Positions 5,128 to 6,691 of a stretch of DNA of 6,691 nucleotides are shown here, one piece after another. Made by a program: the position numbers and the translations under genes. The first letter of the stretch is position 1; the number at the start of each line of letters is the position of its first letter. The stretch is from Acidobacteriaceae bacterium (GTDB lineage Bacteria > Acidobacteriota > Terriglobia > Terriglobales > Acidobacteriaceae), in the NCBI GenBank assembly GCA_027307295.1, contig DAHUXF010000162.1, positions 1 to 6,691 of the forward strand. The letters are read 5' to 3'. The notes beneath the pieces were generated by a model that worked only from the letters and a program-made list of their open reading frames with translations, was not told the DNA's origin and did no database searches.

Positions 5128-6498
5128 ATGAGCCGACTCCCAATGAATCTCCCAATGAATCAAGGAACAGATAACACTGCAAGTAAGTTGTGGCGTGTAA
5201 GACTGGAGCGCCTGCGCCATACCTGGGAATATGCAAGGCAAAACTCGCCATATTATTCCCGCATTTTGTCCCCCATGCAGGCAACGGAACATCCGATGGA
5301 AGCTTTACGCAAGGTCCCAATCTGCACAGCAAAGATTTTTGAGCGCTACCATGAAGAGATCCGGTGCAGGAAGGGCCTGCCGGCATTCATGGTCTTCACC
5401 GGGGGTAGCACGGGTAAACCGCGAGTCATTTACGGGACGGAAGAAATACTGAATCATTCCGCAAACGCTCCGATCTACGGAGCCGATACAAATTTGGGAT
5501 CGTTGATCTTATCGACTGGCGGCGGACACCATGGAGATGTTCCTATTCCTCAGGGCAAAAGAGGAGGGATCAACATACCTTTGCGAAGCAGGGCAAATTA
5601 TTTCTGGGCTTCTCACCTGCTGCGGGCTGAACACCAATATGAGGGCTACGAAAAGAAGATCTCTTGCCTGTTTCTACCTTTACCCGCCATCAAGAAGCTT
5701 GTTCACTTTCTGCTGGAAGAGGAATGCGATTTGTCGGAACTGGGGTTGCGCTGGGTAGGTTCGTATGCGTGGTATCTTTCCCCGCAATGGCGGCGCTTGA
5801 TTGCAACTGTTTTAAATGCTCCGGTGGTGGACCACTATGGTTTTACGGAGTCTCTGGGCGTGATAGCGGGAGAATGCCCGGCCTGTGGCATGTATCACTA
5901 TGGACCCGATGCATTGCCTGAAATTGTGGATCCCTGGACACACGAACCAATCCAGAGTGGGAAGGGCAAGTTGCTGGTAACTTCGTTACATCCGGGTACC
6001 AGGGATCACCTGCTCCTCCGCTATGATCCTGGCGATCTTGTCATCGCCGGGCCTTTCTGCGAGTTTGCAGGGGATGCCGGCTTTCGACCATGTGGACGGG
6101 AGGCACATGCTGTCCTTCTCGATAACAATCTGGGTCGGCACATTCTTCTGGTGCCAACGGATGTACAAGAGCTAATTGATCTGGAGCCGCTTGTTGGGCG
6201 CATGAATGAGCCGAGGTTCGCAGGAGTTACCTTCAGCTCGGATGATGATTTTCCGAAGTGGCGATCTCGCCTGGAGCAGAAGGAAGACCAAGCTCCGGTC
6301 CTGCAAATTGAAATTGAACTGAAAGTGAGTCCGGTCCTTCACTATGTTCAATGGCAAGAGCTGGAGAGAAAATGGCGCGGCCAATTACTGGCGGCAAATA
6401 CAATATTAAAGCAATTTGTCGAACGCGGAATTGTCAACCTGCGGTTTCAACCATTGCCACCTGGCAGCTTGCGCGATCAAGATGTAATCATCTGTTAA
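5128..6498 (+). CDS. PaaK-type AMP-forming acyl ligase (phenylacetate-CoA ligase / F390 synthetase-like)
   Basis: A 456-residue adenylate-forming enzyme. The N-terminus has the family's A-R-Q-N-S-P-Y-Y segment (36-43). The ATP loop is T-G-G-S-T-G-K-P (91-98), the adenine/Mg motif Y-G-F-T-E (237-241), followed by C250-P-A-C253-G-M-Y-H257 and P-E-I-V-D (264-268), then R-Y-D-P-G-D-L (298-304) and C322-G-R (322-324). It should activate a carboxylic acid as an acyl-AMP and pass it to CoA, a carrier protein or another acceptor. The Cys/His residues could form a structural metal site. The C-terminal domain ends L-P-P-G-S-L-R-D-Q-D, where relatives usually have a G-K motif with the adenylation lysine; no such lysine is seen. 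ATG 5128 is the longest start but has no clear Shine-Dalgarno; ATGs at 5143 and 5155 are alternatives. It ends the block; CapK-like or LuxE-like roles are possible. Confidence 0.88.
   Translation: MSRLPMNLPMNQGTDNTASKLWRVRLERLRHTWEYARQNSPYYSRILSPMQATEHPMEALRKVPICTAKIFERYHEEIRCRKGLPAFMVFTGGSTGKPRVIYGTEEILNHSANAPIYGADTNLGSLILSTGGGHHGDVPIPQGKRGGINIPLRSRANYFWASHLLRAEHQYEGYEKKISCLFLPLPAIKKLVHFLLEEECDLSELGLRWVGSYAWYLSPQWRRLIATVLNAPVVDHYGFTESLGVIAGECPACGMYHYGPDALPEIVDPWTHEPIQSGKGKLLVTSLHPGTRDHLLLRYDPGDLVIAGPFCEFAGDAGFRPCGREAHAVLLDNNLGRHILLVPTDVQELIDLEPLVGRMNEPRFAGVTFSSDDDFPKWRSRLEQKEDQAPVLQIEIELKVSPVLHYVQWQELERKWRGQLLAANTILKQFVERGIVNLRFQPLPPGSLRDQDVIIC
5137..5160 (+). repeat. Perfect 12-bp tandem duplication at the ligase start
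   Basis: CTCCCAATGAAT occurs twice head to tail (5137-5148, 5149-5160) and encodes L-P-M-N twice. Each copy carries an in-frame ATG (5143 and 5155), so the duplication multiplies possible start codons of the acyl ligase. Being a multiple of three, it keeps frame. Probably a recent slippage event in a poorly constrained N-terminus. Confidence 0.8.
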
Positions 6499-6691
6499 TG
6501 GAATTGGATAAACTCTGTGGCGATAACACTAAATAAGCGCCTGAAAATGCACCGCAATGCATTCCAAACGAACCGGCGGCACCCCCATCGAGAGCACCGC
6601 CACATTGAAATCCCAAGCTATATATTGTTAGTGGCTAAGGCATCGGCGGTAAAAAACCACTTGTCATGTTTCCGAGGCCGAATCCTCCCGC
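6499..6691. other. Gene-free 3' flank with alternative stems
   Basis: No ORF here has a convincing start or family likeness. GGCGG (6575-6579) can pair with CCGCC (6597-6601), and ACCGCC (6596-6601) can instead pair with GGCGGT (6645-6650); the second arm is followed by six As, not Ts, so no + strand terminator is evident. The last bases contain GAGG..CCTC, which slightly resembles a tRNA T-arm, but no matching acceptor or other arms were found. Confidence 0.3.

Noticed and set aside
5085..6057. Direct repeat GCCGGGCCTTTCT at 5085-5097 and 6045-6057
   Set aside because: Only 13 bases, one copy within a coding region and one in a short gap, with no flanking similarity; not a mobile element signature.
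6650..6691. tRNA 3' end (GAGG-CCGAAT-CCTC then CCGC)
   Set aside because: The T-loop lacks the TTC core and no GCGGGAG acceptor arm or anticodon arm lies at the needed distance upstream.

Overview
The window carries six convincing protein genes, all on the + strand, with 1-2 possible small ORFs and several short regulatory-looking structures. I see no rRNA, tRNA, CRISPR array, insertion sequence or phage gene. Base composition looks moderate (near 50% G+C by eye), Shine-Dalgarno sites are normal, and ATG, GTG and TTG starts all appear to be used. The style, an MbtH-type gene beside a CNT nucleoside transporter, would suit a soil bacterium rich in secondary metabolism, for example an Acidobacteriota. 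That taxonomic guess is weak and rests on general resemblance only.

Layout. (1) 64-282 encodes an MbtH-like protein, the small chaperone of nonribosomal peptide synthetase (NRPS) adenylation domains, so an NRPS gene may lie left of the window. (2) 283-722 is a 440-base stretch without a clear gene. It holds two adjacent hairpins, a possible 30-codon ORF whose start sits inside one of them, a candidate promoter, and two competing stems ahead of the next gene. (3) 723-1946 encodes a concentrative nucleoside transporter (CNT/NupC family). (4) A good candidate promoter at 2006-2035 precedes an apparent operon: 2066-3484, a cytoplasmic sulfatase/alkaline-phosphatase-superfamily enzyme whose nucleophile position is Thr rather than the sulfatase Cys; 3638-4492, a small nucleotidyltransferase; 4489-5055, a 2H phosphoesterase (LigT / 2'-5' RNA ligase-like) overlapping it by four bases; and 5128-6498, a PaaK-type AMP-forming acyl ligase. 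(5) 6499-6691 holds no gene I can support.

The second block is the interesting part. One enzyme should put a nucleotide on something, two phosphodiester/phosphate hydrolases could take one off or rearrange it, and one enzyme makes acyl-adenylates. These sit beside a nucleoside transporter and an NRPS accessory protein. I know of no named pathway with this set. A reasonable inference is an uncharacterised small-molecule pathway (a nucleotidylated or acylated metabolite, possibly joined to an NRPS product), or a drug-modification/self-protection module. A nucleotide-signal writer/eraser pair (NTase plus 2H phosphoesterase) is a less likely alternative. Function is inferred from family membership only; no substrate can be read from the sequence.
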